Shown: positions 8,883 to 18,267, counted from the first letter of the stretch. The stretch: DNA of 48,974 nucleotides from Bdellovibrio sp. ZAP7 (GCA_945878405.1 CAMCTJ010000014.1:1-48974), one strand, 5' to 3'. Notes: generated by a model from the letters alone, not told the origin. Numbers and translations: made by a program.

Positions 8883-9425
8883 TTACCAACGAGGGCTACA
8901 AGCTATTTCGTAGCCATTAGGGATATATTCATTTACGCAATTAATTCTATTGCACAAAAAAGCATGATTCATGGGAACGTAAGCCTCCTGACAATAGCTC
9001 GAAGTACAACCTAGCTGGTTTCCCGGTCTTATATAGTAAAGTGAACACTCATAATCGGTGCACCCGAGCCGGTACCCTTTACGCAGGTAAAAGTACTGGC
9101 AAGAGTTGAGAGTGCATCCGACTACATATCCTGCTCGGTAAGGGATGCTCTGACAAAAAGTGCTAGTGCAAGCTAAAGTATTTCCCGGTGCGACGTAATA
9201 TTGCTGGCAACCAGACGCAGTACACCCGACTTGATAATTCAAATAATAAGGGAGAACCTGACAGGAGGCTCGATTGCAGGCTAGCTGATAGCCCTGGGGA
9301 ACGTAGTAACGATTGCAACTAGAGGCAGTACATCCCATCTCATAACCATTGGGGACATAGATTTTCTCACAAACATCTGCAGAGGCTAGGATACTTAAAA
9401 AAAGTAAAATAAAGTGAACTCGCAT
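8883..9425 (-). CDS. Exported Cys-rich protein made of 18-residue repeats
   Basis: 180 residues; no known family recognised. A signal peptide (MRVHFILLFLSILASA) is followed by eight full copies and one partial copy of an 18-residue unit. The consensus is roughly x-Y-Y-(V/I/L)-x-x-G-Y-x-(L/V/M)-x-C-T-x-x-x-C-x, for example RYYVPQGYQLACNRASCQ and LYYIRPGNQLGCTSSYCQ. Every full repeat has the C-x4-C pair, giving 16 repeat cysteines plus the extra one at the mature N terminus. The last repeat ends at IACSPRW. The regular Cys pairs and the aromatic YYV strand suggest a disulfide-stapled beta-solenoid-like rod outside the cytoplasm. That is inference only. It is immediately upstream of, and coupled to, the exported amidohydrolase. 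Confidence 0.8.
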   Translation of the reverse strand: MRVHFILLFLSILASADVCEKIYVPNGYEMGCTASSCNRYYVPQGYQLACNRASCQVLPYYLNYQVGCTASGCQQYYVAPGNTLACTSTFCQSIPYRAGYVVGCTLNSCQYFYLRKGYRLGCTDYECSLYYIRPGNQLGCTSSYCQEAYVPMNHAFLCNRINCVNEYIPNGYEIACSPRW

Positions 9426-9452
9426 ATGAGTTCGACTTTAACAAAAGCCTCA

Positions 9453-9734
9453 CTAAAAGCAAGATTCGACGGATCTGACCATTTCAGACAGAGTCGTAGA
9501 GTCAGATTTTCTGCTGTCTAGGGTAATAGTCATGAGAATGCGGGATTGGGAATGAGCTAACTTTTCGTAACACTTTCTGAGTGCCAGAAAGACCTGATCG
9601 GGACTTCCTTCCAGGGTCGTACCCATCGGGCCCAACTGATAATGGACCTGACATTTCTTCACTTCTTCTAGAGCTTCAGCAACTGCTCCAGTTAAATGAT
9701 TTTGAGTAAGGGGAACTACGGCAAATTCGGCCAT
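9453..9734 (-). CDS. Thiamine-binding protein of the MTH1187/YkoF family (DUF77)
   Basis: 93 residues from MAEFAVVPLT. The start is one of two adjacent ATGs (9737 or 9734), both well placed behind an AGGAGA Shine-Dalgarno at 9742-9748. A longer reading of the frame would run into the intron and is rejected. The small alpha/beta ferredoxin-like protein has the family pattern of an N-terminal strand MAEFAVVPL, a central VHYQLGPMGTTLEG and a C-terminal MTITLDSRKS strand. Members bind thiamine or thiamine-like ligands. Catalysis is not known. The gene lies directly downstream of the group II intron, so its ribosome-binding site is in the 3' exon. Confidence 0.8.
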   Translation of the reverse strand: MAEFAVVPLTQNHLTGAVAEALEEVKKCQVHYQLGPMGTTLEGSPDQVFLALRKCYEKLAHSQSRILMTITLDSRKSDSTTLSEMVRSVESCF

Positions 9735-9758
9735 CATAAAACATCTCCTAACCCTCAG

Positions 9759-10555
9759 GTGAGGGGGTGGAGCGTCGGTAGTACTCGGAGCGAACCAAAT
9801 ACTATCGGCACCCACCACTTACCTGCTCAACCGTACGTTGGGTTTTCCCCAATACGGCTAGAAAGGCTGGCTCATCAACAAGAAGCATTCCTCAGTTTGA
9901 TTTCAGATTAAGCCCACTTCCGGCATGCTCAGAAATCCAACTTTGTTGGCTTCTTATTTCACACTTCCCGTACATCAGAAGTGATGCCACACGATCAGCT
10001 TTCGCTGATTTACCTCTGAGACCCTCACTCGACCTAGCTTTTATTTCTAGGCTTCTCGGCTTATCGATCTCATCTGTCCTACTCTTGGCCCCGGGTAGGT
10101 AACCCCACTCGTTTTTTTCCTACATAAGTATCGGAAAAAAACCAAGAGCAGTTCCGCGCTTTCGTAACTCCTTCTGTATTAACCTATCACCCTCTCATTC
10201 AAAACCTGAGTCTGGGGCACCATCCAGTTGCCATGGTTCCCAGTGATAGTCTTCGCCCGGCTTGATCAGGCTCGACACTCCCAAGTCTCCACCGACTTCG
10301 ATCGGCAAAGATCTTGCTGCTTTGAAATCACCGAGGTTCGCTCTCGCTGCAATCGGTTAACTTGCTATCCACCAGTTCGAAGTTTCTTCCTGGGCATTTG
10401 ATTGCCCAAGAAGATGGTGGCTTTTACAGTCAGCTTCCGCAGAGAATATCACTATTCCCCACGCTAACTATTGCTACAGCCGTATCTGGACAATTCGGCT
10501 GGTGAGACTTTCACTCACTAGAAGGTGCTACTTGCGTCGCTGCCTTCAAGCACAC
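9759..10555 (-). mobile_element. ORF-less group II intron (about 0.8 kb)
   Basis: On the minus strand the element begins at GTGTG (10555-10551), matching the GUGYG 5' splice-site consensus, followed by CTTGAAGGCAGCGACGC. Several compact GC-rich hairpins follow, including a GTGAG-TGAAAGT-CTCAC stem-loop. Near the 3' end is a clear domain V (9828-9860), followed by a long hairpin suited to domain VI (about 9766-9816). The 3' boundary is uncertain: intron ends in AY fit either 9767 or 9759. No reverse transcriptase or maturase frame exists in either strand, so any splicing or mobility would need a protein from elsewhere. It sits between cardiolipin synthase and the thiamine-binding gene, in the sense orientation. 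Splicing activity is not shown by sequence. Confidence 0.82.
9828..9860 (-). ncRNA. Group II intron domain V
   Basis: Minus strand: AGCCGTATTGG at the 5' side pairs with ACGTACGGTT at the 3' side. The stem starts with the AGC catalytic triad region, has the two-base CG bulge between CCCAA and TACGG, and a GAAAA loop. A four-base GNRA loop is usual, so the five-base loop is slightly unusual. The 8-bp proximal stem, the bulge and the 5-bp distal stem follow the family consensus closely. This is the main evidence for calling the surrounding 0.8 kb a group II intron. Confidence 0.88.
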
Positions 10556-10664
10556 TTATTAACAATTGCATTTGGAGTGCCAAGACATTTCTGCGTAAGG
10601 GTAGAAAAGCCAAAGAGGTTAAATTGGGTTTTGCAAAAACAGAATTGAATTGTGCAAGTGTCTG

Positions 10665-12080
10665 CTAAAGAAGAGGGGCTACCAGCCTGAAAAGCCCGTC
10701 TCGAATCCTGTAAACAAAACTTTGATGACTAAAATGTTCTAGCAAAAGCTCCTGGGCTTGGACCAATCGATGAGCGAAACCTTCTTCCAGTAAACCAACT
10801 TTTGTTTCATCAAATATCAAAGAAGAACACTCAAAATTAAGCCGAAAGCTTCTTTCATCCATATTAGCTGATCCAATTAAAGCGACACTGCCATCTATCG
10901 TAACCTGCTTAGCGTGAATAAAAGACTCAGTTGTCTCACAAATTTTAATCCCCCCTTGAAGAAGATCCCAATACCAGCTCTTTGAAGCTGCATCGACCAA
11001 CCAATGATCAGATTTTCTGGGGACTAGAATTTCCACGCGAACGCCTCTTCGAGAAGCGGCTTCCAGTGAAAGCACGATAGATTCAGTGGGCATGAAATAG
11101 GGAGTTAAAAGAGTAATTCTCTTTCTGGCAGCATGGATGAGCGCCATCAAAATCTTTTCCAGGGAATGGGGCAATTCGTCAGGACCAGTGGGCAACAATT
11201 GGATGATGGAATTTCCAGAAATTTCTGAAGGTAAATAGGGATCTGTCGGTGAGATAACCTTTCCGGTAGTGAAAGCCCAATCCTCTAAGAAAACAGTCTC
11301 AAGTTGATTGGCCCCAGCCCCTTGAATGAAAACCTGATTGTCTATCCAATCTAATTTCTGAATTCGCCATTTTCGATAATCCGAGCAAATATTTTGACTA
11401 CCCGTAAAAGCTTTATTGCCATCGATAACAGCCAATTTGCGGTGGTTCCTCAGCTGAAAATTCCAAGGGTGGTTCCAGGCAAGCTTCCCGAAAAAAGCAA
11501 ACTCTGCTCCAGCGGCCTTGAGGGGTGTGACAAACTCCTTGTTGAGAGGGAAGGAACCGACATGATCGACCAGCAATTTTACTTCAACTCCTTCTTTTGC
11601 TTTTTTGATTAAAAGATCTCGAAAATGGATACCCACTGAATCTGATCTGAAAATATAATATTCCAAATAAATACGCTTTTCGGCTCTTTCAATTGTCTGA
11701 GTGAGGGATTGGTAGATACTTTCTTGCCCTTCAAAAAACTCGAGTTCATTTCCTGAAACAGGTGGAAAACCAGATAAATGCTCAGCAAGTTGTGAGACTG
11801 GGACGAATAAAGTATCCAATTCACTCAGGTTTGATTTTATGAGAAATCCGGTGTCCGGCAGTCTTTTCTGAGGCTCAGGTTTAGGACGGGCTCTTCTTTT
11901 TAAATTTGAGTAACCGACTAATAAATAACTCAAAGGACCGATGAACGGGAGGACAAAAAATGTAAGAATCCAAGCCCAGGTTGCAGGAATAGAACGTTTT
12001 CTCCGGCTTAAGACAAGTAAGGTGAAAAAGACCCCTATCACTAATCCCAAATAATTAAATGCAGTCCAAAGTGATTTCAT
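10665..12080 (-). CDS. cls: Cardiolipin synthase (ClsA-type phospholipase D family)
   Basis: 471 residues. Two N-terminal membrane segments (YLGLVIGVFFTLLVLS and TWAWILTFFVLPFIGPLSYL) anchor it in the inner membrane. Two HKD catalytic motifs follow: HRKLAVIDGNKAFTGS near residue 212 and HAKQVTIDGSVALIGSAN near residue 390. This arrangement and length match ClsA. The enzyme joins two phosphatidylglycerols, or PG with another phospholipid, to form cardiolipin. The start ATG is 4 bp after the metH stop. The group II intron begins about 110 bp after its stop codon. Confidence 0.92.
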   Translation of the reverse strand: MKSLWTAFNYLGLVIGVFFTLLVLSRRKRSIPATWAWILTFFVLPFIGPLSYLLVGYSNLKRRARPKPEPQKRLPDTGFLIKSNLSELDTLFVPVSQLAEHLSGFPPVSGNELEFFEGQESIYQSLTQTIERAEKRIYLEYYIFRSDSVGIHFRDLLIKKAKEGVEVKLLVDHVGSFPLNKEFVTPLKAAGAEFAFFGKLAWNHPWNFQLRNHRKLAVIDGNKAFTGSQNICSDYRKWRIQKLDWIDNQVFIQGAGANQLETVFLEDWAFTTGKVISPTDPYLPSEISGNSIIQLLPTGPDELPHSLEKILMALIHAARKRITLLTPYFMPTESIVLSLEAASRRGVRVEILVPRKSDHWLVDAASKSWYWDLLQGGIKICETTESFIHAKQVTIDGSVALIGSANMDERSFRLNFECSSLIFDETKVGLLEEGFAHRLVQAQELLLEHFSHQSFVYRIRDGLFRLVAPLL

Positions 12081-12084
12081 AATT

Positions 12085-15000
12085 TTATGAAGATACGTTG
12101 GTCGTCAGTGAAAAATAAGATGCCTGAGGGTGATGAAAAACTAGAGCGGAAACACTGGCCTCAGGATCCATCATAAAGCCGTCTGTTAGTTGAACCCCGA
12201 TTTGTTGCGGGGATAACAGGTCAAAAAGTATTGTTTGATCATCCAAACGAGGGCAGGCTGGGTAGCCAAAAGAGAAGCGCTTTCCATGGTACTTCGCTTG
12301 AAACCGCTCTAACATAGTGGTGTTGATGGGATCTGGAAAGCCCCACATGGCTCTTATCTGAGAATGGATGAGTTCAGCATAGGCCTCAGAAGATTCGAGT
12401 GCCAACACTTGAATGATATGGGATTTTAAATACTGGCCCTGGTTTTTAAACTCCTCTGCTAAATCTCGAATTCCGGTCCCTACAGTGGTGACGAAAGCGC
12501 CTATATTATCTTTGAGATCTGACGGTTGTGGCTCCGCAATCGTTGGCAACACATAATCCGAAAGACAAAGCCCGTCTTTTCGAGGCTGTCTTGGAAAGTC
12601 AAAAGAAAGCATCTTGCTGGGATTTTGATCATCACCTGAGACAAAAAGTTTATTACCAAATGATCCCGCTCTAAAAAATCCATAGACGGCCGTTGCCTTC
12701 ATTACTTTTGTATTTCGGTAGGTGTCTTTAAGTTCCTGCACTGCTCGGAAAACCTGGGCTGCTTTTGGATCTTTTCGCTCAATTTCATTCAGTCGACGGG
12801 GATCCAGTTCAACTTTTTCGAGCTCTCTGGCAACAGGTCCCTTTAGCCCCAGATGTCTTCCATAAATCATCATGGGATTAACAAATCTCCAAACATGGTC
12901 AATAGGGGTATCGCGCAGAATTCGGGATCCCCAGTGCGGGGGCTCAGGGATTTTACCTAAAATGGCGATCTGATTCGATCTCTCCAAACCGGGTGCTTCA
13001 CTCACCTGAATTCTAGGCGCTTCCTGTACCAATTCCTCTTTTCGCTTGGATAGTTCAGTTTTCAATTCTTCAAACATGTGAGGGTCAGCCACTTTTTTTG
13101 CTATATCCAATCCGTCCATGGCATCCGAAGCATAAATGACAGTCCCCTGATAGGCTGGGGCGATTTGTTTCATGACAAAATTTTCAGAGAGAGCAGCTCC
13201 GCCTACCAGAATGGGTAAGCTAATACCCGCTTGGGATAAATCCCCGACCGTCACGACCATTTGTTGCGCCGACTTAACGAGAAGGCCCGAAAGACCGACC
13301 ATATCTGGTTGATGTGCCTTGATGGCAGAGATCAGTTGCTCAGGGGGAATTTTGATCCCTAAGTTTACTACTTGGAACCCGTTGTTACTCAAAATGATGT
13401 CGACAAGATTTTTTCCGATATCGTGAACATCTCCTTTTACAGTGGCGAGAATCATTTTTCCTCTACCAGCCATCTGGTTTTTATCCATAAAAGGCTCTAA
13501 GTGACTCACAGCTGCCTTCATTGCCTCAGCTGACTGGAGAACCTCAGCGACGATGAGTTTGTTCGCATTAAACAAACGTCCTACCTCATCCATTCCCTTC
13601 ATGAGAGGGCCGTTGATAACGTCGAGTGGCTTTTGATCTTTTAGGGCGAGTTCCAAATCCGCTGTTAGCCCGTCTTTTGAGCCCTCGATGATATACCGAG
13701 CGAGCCTTTCCGGAAGAGGCAACGAAATAGGGGCCTTTTTTGTTATGCCCTTTTTCTTCCTAAAGTGTGAAACAAAAGCCCCAACAGGATCGCTGCCTTT
13801 ATTATAAAGAAGATCTTCGGCCAGTTTTCTTTCATCTTCCGGGATGCTTGCATAGCGTTCAAGCTTTTCGGAGTTCACAATAGCGAGATCTAGCCCTGCT
13901 TGAACACATAAGTAGAGAAAAACCGAATTCAAAACTTCTCGTCCAGCATTTGGCAAACCAAAACTCACATTAGAAATGCCCAAAATCGTCTTGGTTTCTG
14001 GGAATCGATTTTTCAACAGCCGAATTCCTTCAATCGTCTCAACAGCCGATCCTTCATACTGCTTATCGCCAGTCGCACACGGAAAAACGAGAGGATCCCA
14101 GATGATATCCTGGGGAGGGATTCCATACTTCTTTGTCAGGAGTGTGTACTCTCGGTGGGCGATATCACATTTTCGATCTCGACTAATCCCCATGCCCTGG
14201 ATTGGGTCGTCATCGATTGTTCCGACAACCACTGCAGCCCCAAACTGTTTTACCATTGGAATAATCTTTTCAAAGCGTTCTTCGCCATCTTCAAGATTAA
14301 TAGAATTGATGATTGTCTTTCCCTGACAGTAGGTGAGGGCTTTAGCAATCACTCTTTCGTCTGTCGAATCAATCATCAGGGGAGACCGAACCTTTTTGAT
14401 GGCAAGCTCAAGAAAAGATTCCATGTCCGTCAACTCATCGCGATCGGGATTCGCTAAACAGATATCAATCACATGGGCGCCTCCCTTTATTTGGGAGCGC
14501 GCAATATCAGAAGCTTCATCAAATTGTTCAGAGCAAATGAGAGTTTTAAATTTCTTACTTCCAATCACATTGGTTCTTTCACCGACAATGATGGGTCTCT
14601 GTGAATCGGAAAGTTCTAGAAAATCGATTCCCGAAACAGCTGAAACGGATTTTTGATTTGTAAGGCGAGGAGATAGGTTTTCTGCAATTTTGGCCAAGGC
14701 TTCAATGTGTTTTGCCGTTGTCCCGCAACACCCTCCGATTAGGTTAAGCCAACCTTTTTCAAGAAACGTTGATAAAACCCGTCCGAGCATTTCTGGAGTT
14801 TCAAGATACTGTCCATTTTCATCCGGTAATCCCGCATTGGGGACACAGGCTACTGGAAAGGGAGATAAATCAGAGAGGGTGCGGATATGGTCCGTCATAA
14901 ACTCTGGTCCAGTCGCACAGTTGAGTCCCAAGTAAAGGAGATCTCGATGAGAAAGGGCCGTTAAAAGTGCCTCTACACTTTGGCCCGCTAACATAGTTCC

Positions 15001-15609
15001 CATGGGTTCAATCGTAGCGGAAATCGCAATCGGGATAGTTGAACGAGTTTCCAGAAAAAGTTCATCTATTGCCACTAAAGCTGCTTTTATGTTTCGAGTA
15101 TCTTGACACGTTTCCAGGAGGAAATAATCTACCCCTCCATTGAGCAATGCTTTAGCTTGAGAGAAAAAAGTAGAAACCAAATCTTTAAAAGTAATTCCCC
15201 CAGTAACGGATATGGCCTTAGTTGTTGGACCAATAGAACCCGCCACAAAACGGGGCTTAGTGGGTGAGCAGTAGGTATCTGCAATTTTTCGAGCTATTTG
15301 GGCAGCTGCAAAGTTTATTTCTGAGCTTTTAGACCCCAAGCCATATTCGTCTAAGACCAGTGGAGTTGCTCCAAAGGTATTGGTCTCAATAATGTCAGCG
15401 CCAGCCTGGAGGTAGTCATCATAAATGTTTCTAATGACTTCGGGCCTTGTGAGTACGAGATTTTCGTTACACCCTTCAAACTGTGTCCCACCAAAATCAG
15501 ATGCCCTTAAATTGAGATTCTGAATGGCAGTACCCATGGCACCATCTAAAACTAGGAGATGAGTTTTCAGGCGGTTATTCAGAAGTAAAATACGTTCTTG
15601 GGTGTCCAA
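12085..15609 (-). CDS. metH: Cobalamin-dependent methionine synthase
   Basis: 1174 residues, close to the usual length of about 1200. Domains in order: homocysteine-binding barrel (1 to about 320) with zinc cysteines in GLNCATGP and IGGCCGTTAKH; pterin-binding barrel (about 340-610, starting near PIIVGERTNVIGSKKF); B12 cap and B12-binding domain, with the cobalt-ligand motif DVHDIGKN near 722 and VGGAALSENF; and the C-terminal AdoMet reactivation domain (about 900-1174) with FGYPACPRLDDQ. It transfers a methyl group from methyltetrahydrofolate to homocysteine. The best start appears to be TTG 15609, since no ATG lies nearby; an AGAGG lies about 11 bases upstream. It follows prfC by 54 bp, which leaves no room for a riboswitch. 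Confidence 0.95.
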   Translation of the reverse strand: MDTQERILLLNNRLKTHLLVLDGAMGTAIQNLNLRASDFGGTQFEGCNENLVLTRPEVIRNIYDDYLQAGADIIETNTFGATPLVLDEYGLGSKSSEINFAAAQIARKIADTYCSPTKPRFVAGSIGPTTKAISVTGGITFKDLVSTFFSQAKALLNGGVDYFLLETCQDTRNIKAALVAIDELFLETRSTIPIAISATIEPMGTMLAGQSVEALLTALSHRDLLYLGLNCATGPEFMTDHIRTLSDLSPFPVACVPNAGLPDENGQYLETPEMLGRVLSTFLEKGWLNLIGGCCGTTAKHIEALAKIAENLSPRLTNQKSVSAVSGIDFLELSDSQRPIIVGERTNVIGSKKFKTLICSEQFDEASDIARSQIKGGAHVIDICLANPDRDELTDMESFLELAIKKVRSPLMIDSTDERVIAKALTYCQGKTIINSINLEDGEERFEKIIPMVKQFGAAVVVGTIDDDPIQGMGISRDRKCDIAHREYTLLTKKYGIPPQDIIWDPLVFPCATGDKQYEGSAVETIEGIRLLKNRFPETKTILGISNVSFGLPNAGREVLNSVFLYLCVQAGLDLAIVNSEKLERYASIPEDERKLAEDLLYNKGSDPVGAFVSHFRKKKGITKKAPISLPLPERLARYIIEGSKDGLTADLELALKDQKPLDVINGPLMKGMDEVGRLFNANKLIVAEVLQSAEAMKAAVSHLEPFMDKNQMAGRGKMILATVKGDVHDIGKNLVDIILSNNGFQVVNLGIKIPPEQLISAIKAHQPDMVGLSGLLVKSAQQMVVTVGDLSQAGISLPILVGGAALSENFVMKQIAPAYQGTVIYASDAMDGLDIAKKVADPHMFEELKTELSKRKEELVQEAPRIQVSEAPGLERSNQIAILGKIPEPPHWGSRILRDTPIDHVWRFVNPMMIYGRHLGLKGPVARELEKVELDPRRLNEIERKDPKAAQVFRAVQELKDTYRNTKVMKATAVYGFFRAGSFGNKLFVSGDDQNPSKMLSFDFPRQPRKDGLCLSDYVLPTIAEPQPSDLKDNIGAFVTTVGTGIRDLAEEFKNQGQYLKSHIIQVLALESSEAYAELIHSQIRAMWGFPDPINTTMLERFQAKYHGKRFSFGYPACPRLDDQTILFDLLSPQQIGVQLTDGFMMDPEASVSALVFHHPQASYFSLTTNVSS

Positions 15610-15663
15610 TGGTTTTTTAGCCTCTTGAATGAAACTTTAACCGGCAAAGAGGGGATCGGGAAG

Positions 15664-17343
15664 TCAATTTTGAGCTGAAATCAGTGCTAAAGGGGCCGAT
15701 GTTAGAAATTTCAAATTGGGGTATTTCCCAACTGCCCAGTTCATGCTCCAGTCTGTTTTGAAAAGAATTACGGGAAGAGAATCGCGGTCTTTTACGACTA
15801 AACAATCTGCATAGGAAGAGAACTCCAGGAGTTCCTTAGAAATATCCTTTCCAGACTCTTGCGGAGCTAACCAGCGAGCTCGGGAATAACCCAATCTTTC
15901 AAGACGCATATCGACTGAATATTCAGTTTTTATTCGGTGTTGAAGAACATCGAATTGGAGTGCTCCTACCACCCCTAGGATGGGTTGGGCATCGCCGCGT
16001 GTTTCGGATCTGAAGATCTGTACAACGCCCTCTTCTGAAAGTTGGTCCAACCCCTTTTTTAGTTGTTTTCTTTTTAAGGGATCTGCGAGGGATACACCGG
16101 CAAAGTTTTCAGGAGAAAAACGAGGAACTCCCTCATATTCAAAAATCTTATCAGAACAAAGAGTATCACCTATTCTAAAATCTCCTGTGGTGTCGAGAAA
16201 CCCGACGATGTCGCCGGGCCAGGCTTCTTCAATGAGATTTCTCTCTTGAGCAAAAAAGTGAAAAGCTTTGTTCAATTTGAAGTTCTGCTTAAGTCGACCG
16301 TGAGTCGCTTCCATTCCTCGAGAAAATTTTCCCGAGCAGACTCTAAAAAACGAAACACGATCTCGGTGTTGAGGATCGATGTTAGCTTGGATTTTAAAAA
16401 ACACTCCAGAAAAACTGGCACTCGGTTCAATAGTGCCTTGATTGGACTGTCTTCCCGTGGGAGCGGGGGCCATTTCTAAAAACTTATCCAAAAAGTGTTG
16501 GACTCCAAAGTTGTTCATGGCGCTTCCAAAAAAAACAGGAGTAAGTTCTCCTTTGAGAACTCTTTGAGAATCATAAGGGTCACCCGCAATTTCGAGCAGC
16601 TCTAACTGGGATTGAACTTCCTGCTGGAGCTCCAGGAGTTCAGCTTTTTTATTTTCTGGTGGGTTTAAAGCGGAAACTAGATCAGCTTGGGCAATATGCC
16701 CCACTTTTAGAGTGGGTGTCTGTTTTGAGGCATGTGCTTTATCCTCCGCTTGAAACAGAAGAACTTCCTCTTTTTGTCTGTCGTAGACGCCTTTAAATCG
16801 ATCTCCCATACCAATAGGCCAACTAATAGGGGAGGACCGAATACCCAAAACTTTTTCTAGTTCATCAATGAGCTCGAGGGGATCTCTCGCAGGACGATCC
16901 ATTTTGTTAATAAAGGTAAAAATAGGTAAACCTCTCATGCGACAGACTTCAAAAAGCTTGAGAGTTTGTGGCTCTACTCCTTTGGCCGCATCAATTAACA
17001 TGACGGCGGCATCTGCCGCTACGAGTGTACGATAAGTGTCTTCAGAAAAGTCTTTGTGACCAGGAGTGTCCAGGAGATTAATTTGAAAATTGTTATATTC
17101 GAATCGTAAAACCGTCGTGCTAATGGAAATCCCGCGCTGCTTTTCAATTTCCATCCAGTCAGAAGTTGTTTTTCGGCTGTTGGATTTAGCTTTTACAGCG
17201 CCAGCTAAATGAATAGCCCCACCATAAAGAAGGAGTTTCTCCGTGAGAGTCGTCTTCCCGGCATCAGGGTGAGAAATAATTGCAAAGGTTCTGCGTCTTT
17301 GAATTTCTCGTTCAAGTTGTTTTCCGGGGATCAGGGGTTCCAT
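15664..17343 (-). CDS. prfC: Peptide chain release factor 3 (translational GTPase)
   Basis: 559 residues, slightly longer than the usual 530. The G1 motif SHPDAGKTTLTEK is near residue 25, the switch region has QRGISISTTV, G3 is LDTPGHKDFSED and G4 is FINKMDRPARDP. FSEDTYRTLVAADAAVMLID and the later FKIQANIDPQHRDR stretch separate RF3 from EF-G, LepA and TypA. RF3 uses GTP to recycle RF1/RF2 from the ribosome after peptide release. Its ATG is two bases after the stop of the serine protease gene, so the two are probably cotranscribed. Confidence 0.95.
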   Translation of the reverse strand: MEPLIPGKQLEREIQRRRTFAIISHPDAGKTTLTEKLLLYGGAIHLAGAVKAKSNSRKTTSDWMEIEKQRGISISTTVLRFEYNNFQINLLDTPGHKDFSEDTYRTLVAADAAVMLIDAAKGVEPQTLKLFEVCRMRGLPIFTFINKMDRPARDPLELIDELEKVLGIRSSPISWPIGMGDRFKGVYDRQKEEVLLFQAEDKAHASKQTPTLKVGHIAQADLVSALNPPENKKAELLELQQEVQSQLELLEIAGDPYDSQRVLKGELTPVFFGSAMNNFGVQHFLDKFLEMAPAPTGRQSNQGTIEPSASFSGVFFKIQANIDPQHRDRVSFFRVCSGKFSRGMEATHGRLKQNFKLNKAFHFFAQERNLIEEAWPGDIVGFLDTTGDFRIGDTLCSDKIFEYEGVPRFSPENFAGVSLADPLKRKQLKKGLDQLSEEGVVQIFRSETRGDAQPILGVVGALQFDVLQHRIKTEYSVDMRLERLGYSRARWLAPQESGKDISKELLEFSSYADCLVVKDRDSLPVILFKTDWSMNWAVGKYPNLKFLTSAPLALISAQN

Positions 17344-17345
17344 AG

Positions 17346-18080
17346 TTATCTTACGTATTGGGATACAAATCTTCGATTGTTGGAATCATTTAAATTAACA
17401 AACTGAGAAACTTGTCCAGGGCCATCGTTGTAAGCCCCATGAACTACTCCAATGACCATCCAACGATTTCCAACTTGTTTTAACAAGGGGCCTCCCGAAT
17501 CGCCAAAGCAAACGCCAGCGCGGTTTTCTGGACCGGCAACAGCTTTAATCTGAATTCCAGGAGTCGATACTTCGATAAACTCATTCACATCAGAAACCAT
17601 ATTACTTCCTAATCTCTTTGTTCCGACTGAATTGGGAGCTTCAGAAGAGGCACAACCATAACCCACTACGAGCACGTTATCACCAGGATTTACTCCGGAG
17701 GCCATCGAAAGAACTTCCTGGTCAGACAAAACGGGAGAGGGGAGGTAAACCAAAGCTAAATCGTAGGGATCGCCCTCAATGCCACTTCCTAAAAGTAAAA
17801 TATCAGACGACTGCTGAATGCCTCGAGGAGTTCGTATAGAGATGGGTCCTGCTGCCTGATTCACGCAATGGGCTGCTGTTAAAAGAGTGTAACGACCGAT
17901 CAGAGTTGCAGTACAGATTTTGGGACTGGTGATCATCATGATGCCTGGAAAACTTTGGTTGGCACTTACGAGCCGAGAGGAGGGGCTCGGTAATTGATCT
18001 TCACCCAATTTCTTACCGCATCCCAGAAGCGAAGAAATTGCAAAGACGACGGAAAGCCAGACACCTAAAAAGTGTTTCAT
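17346..18080 (-). CDS. Trypsin-like (S1) serine protease lipoprotein
   Basis: 244 residues from ATG 18080. The signal peptide ends in a lipobox (SSLLGCGKK), so the protein is predicted to be lipid-anchored. The S1 catalytic triad is visible: His in LLTAAHCVNQ, Asp in DPYDLALVYL and Ser in CFGDSGGPLL. AAHC and GDSGGP are family signatures. The protease probably faces the periplasm or the cell surface. It heads a tightly spaced minus-strand run leading into prfC. Any functional link with translation termination is doubtful. Its substrate is unknown. Confidence 0.88.
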   Translation of the reverse strand: MKHFLGVWLSVVFAISSLLGCGKKLGEDQLPSPSSRLVSANQSFPGIMMITSPKICTATLIGRYTLLTAAHCVNQAAGPISIRTPRGIQQSSDILLLGSGIEGDPYDLALVYLPSPVLSDQEVLSMASGVNPGDNVLVVGYGCASSEAPNSVGTKRLGSNMVSDVNEFIEVSTPGIQIKAVAGPENRAGVCFGDSGGPLLKQVGNRWMVIGVVHGAYNDGPGQVSQFVNLNDSNNRRFVSQYVR

Positions 18081-18267
18081 TCCCACCCCCAATTACCCTG
18101 AACTTTAAGAAAGCTTGGACCTTTTACAGGAAATCAAAATCGGGAACAAGATGCAAATTTCGACACCTGGCTTAAGTATTTGTTTCTAAAGGCAAAAGAA
18201 CCGGCATATTCCTATCATAATCGTCTGATACTCTGGATTGAAAGTGGCACGTAACAGGAGGTATCAC

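Noticed and set aside
9696-9911. Plus-strand open frame across the intron 3' end
   Set aside because: It lies antisense to domain V/VI and to the start of the thiamine-binding gene, with no recognisable protein content.
9759-10555. Alternative identity of the intron region as RNase P RNA, tmRNA or another large noncoding RNA
   Set aside because: RNase P and tmRNA are about 350-400 bases and their core motifs are absent; the domain V match points to a group II intron.
15610-15663. Possible cobalamin or SAM riboswitch ahead of metH
   Set aside because: Only 54 bp separate prfC from metH, too short for such a riboswitch, and no conserved core was seen.
18245-18251. Perfect sigma-54 -24 element TGGCACG upstream of the leader ORF
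   Set aside because: The -12 position reads AGGAGG (the Shine-Dalgarno) and not TTGC, so this cannot be a sigma-54 promoter.
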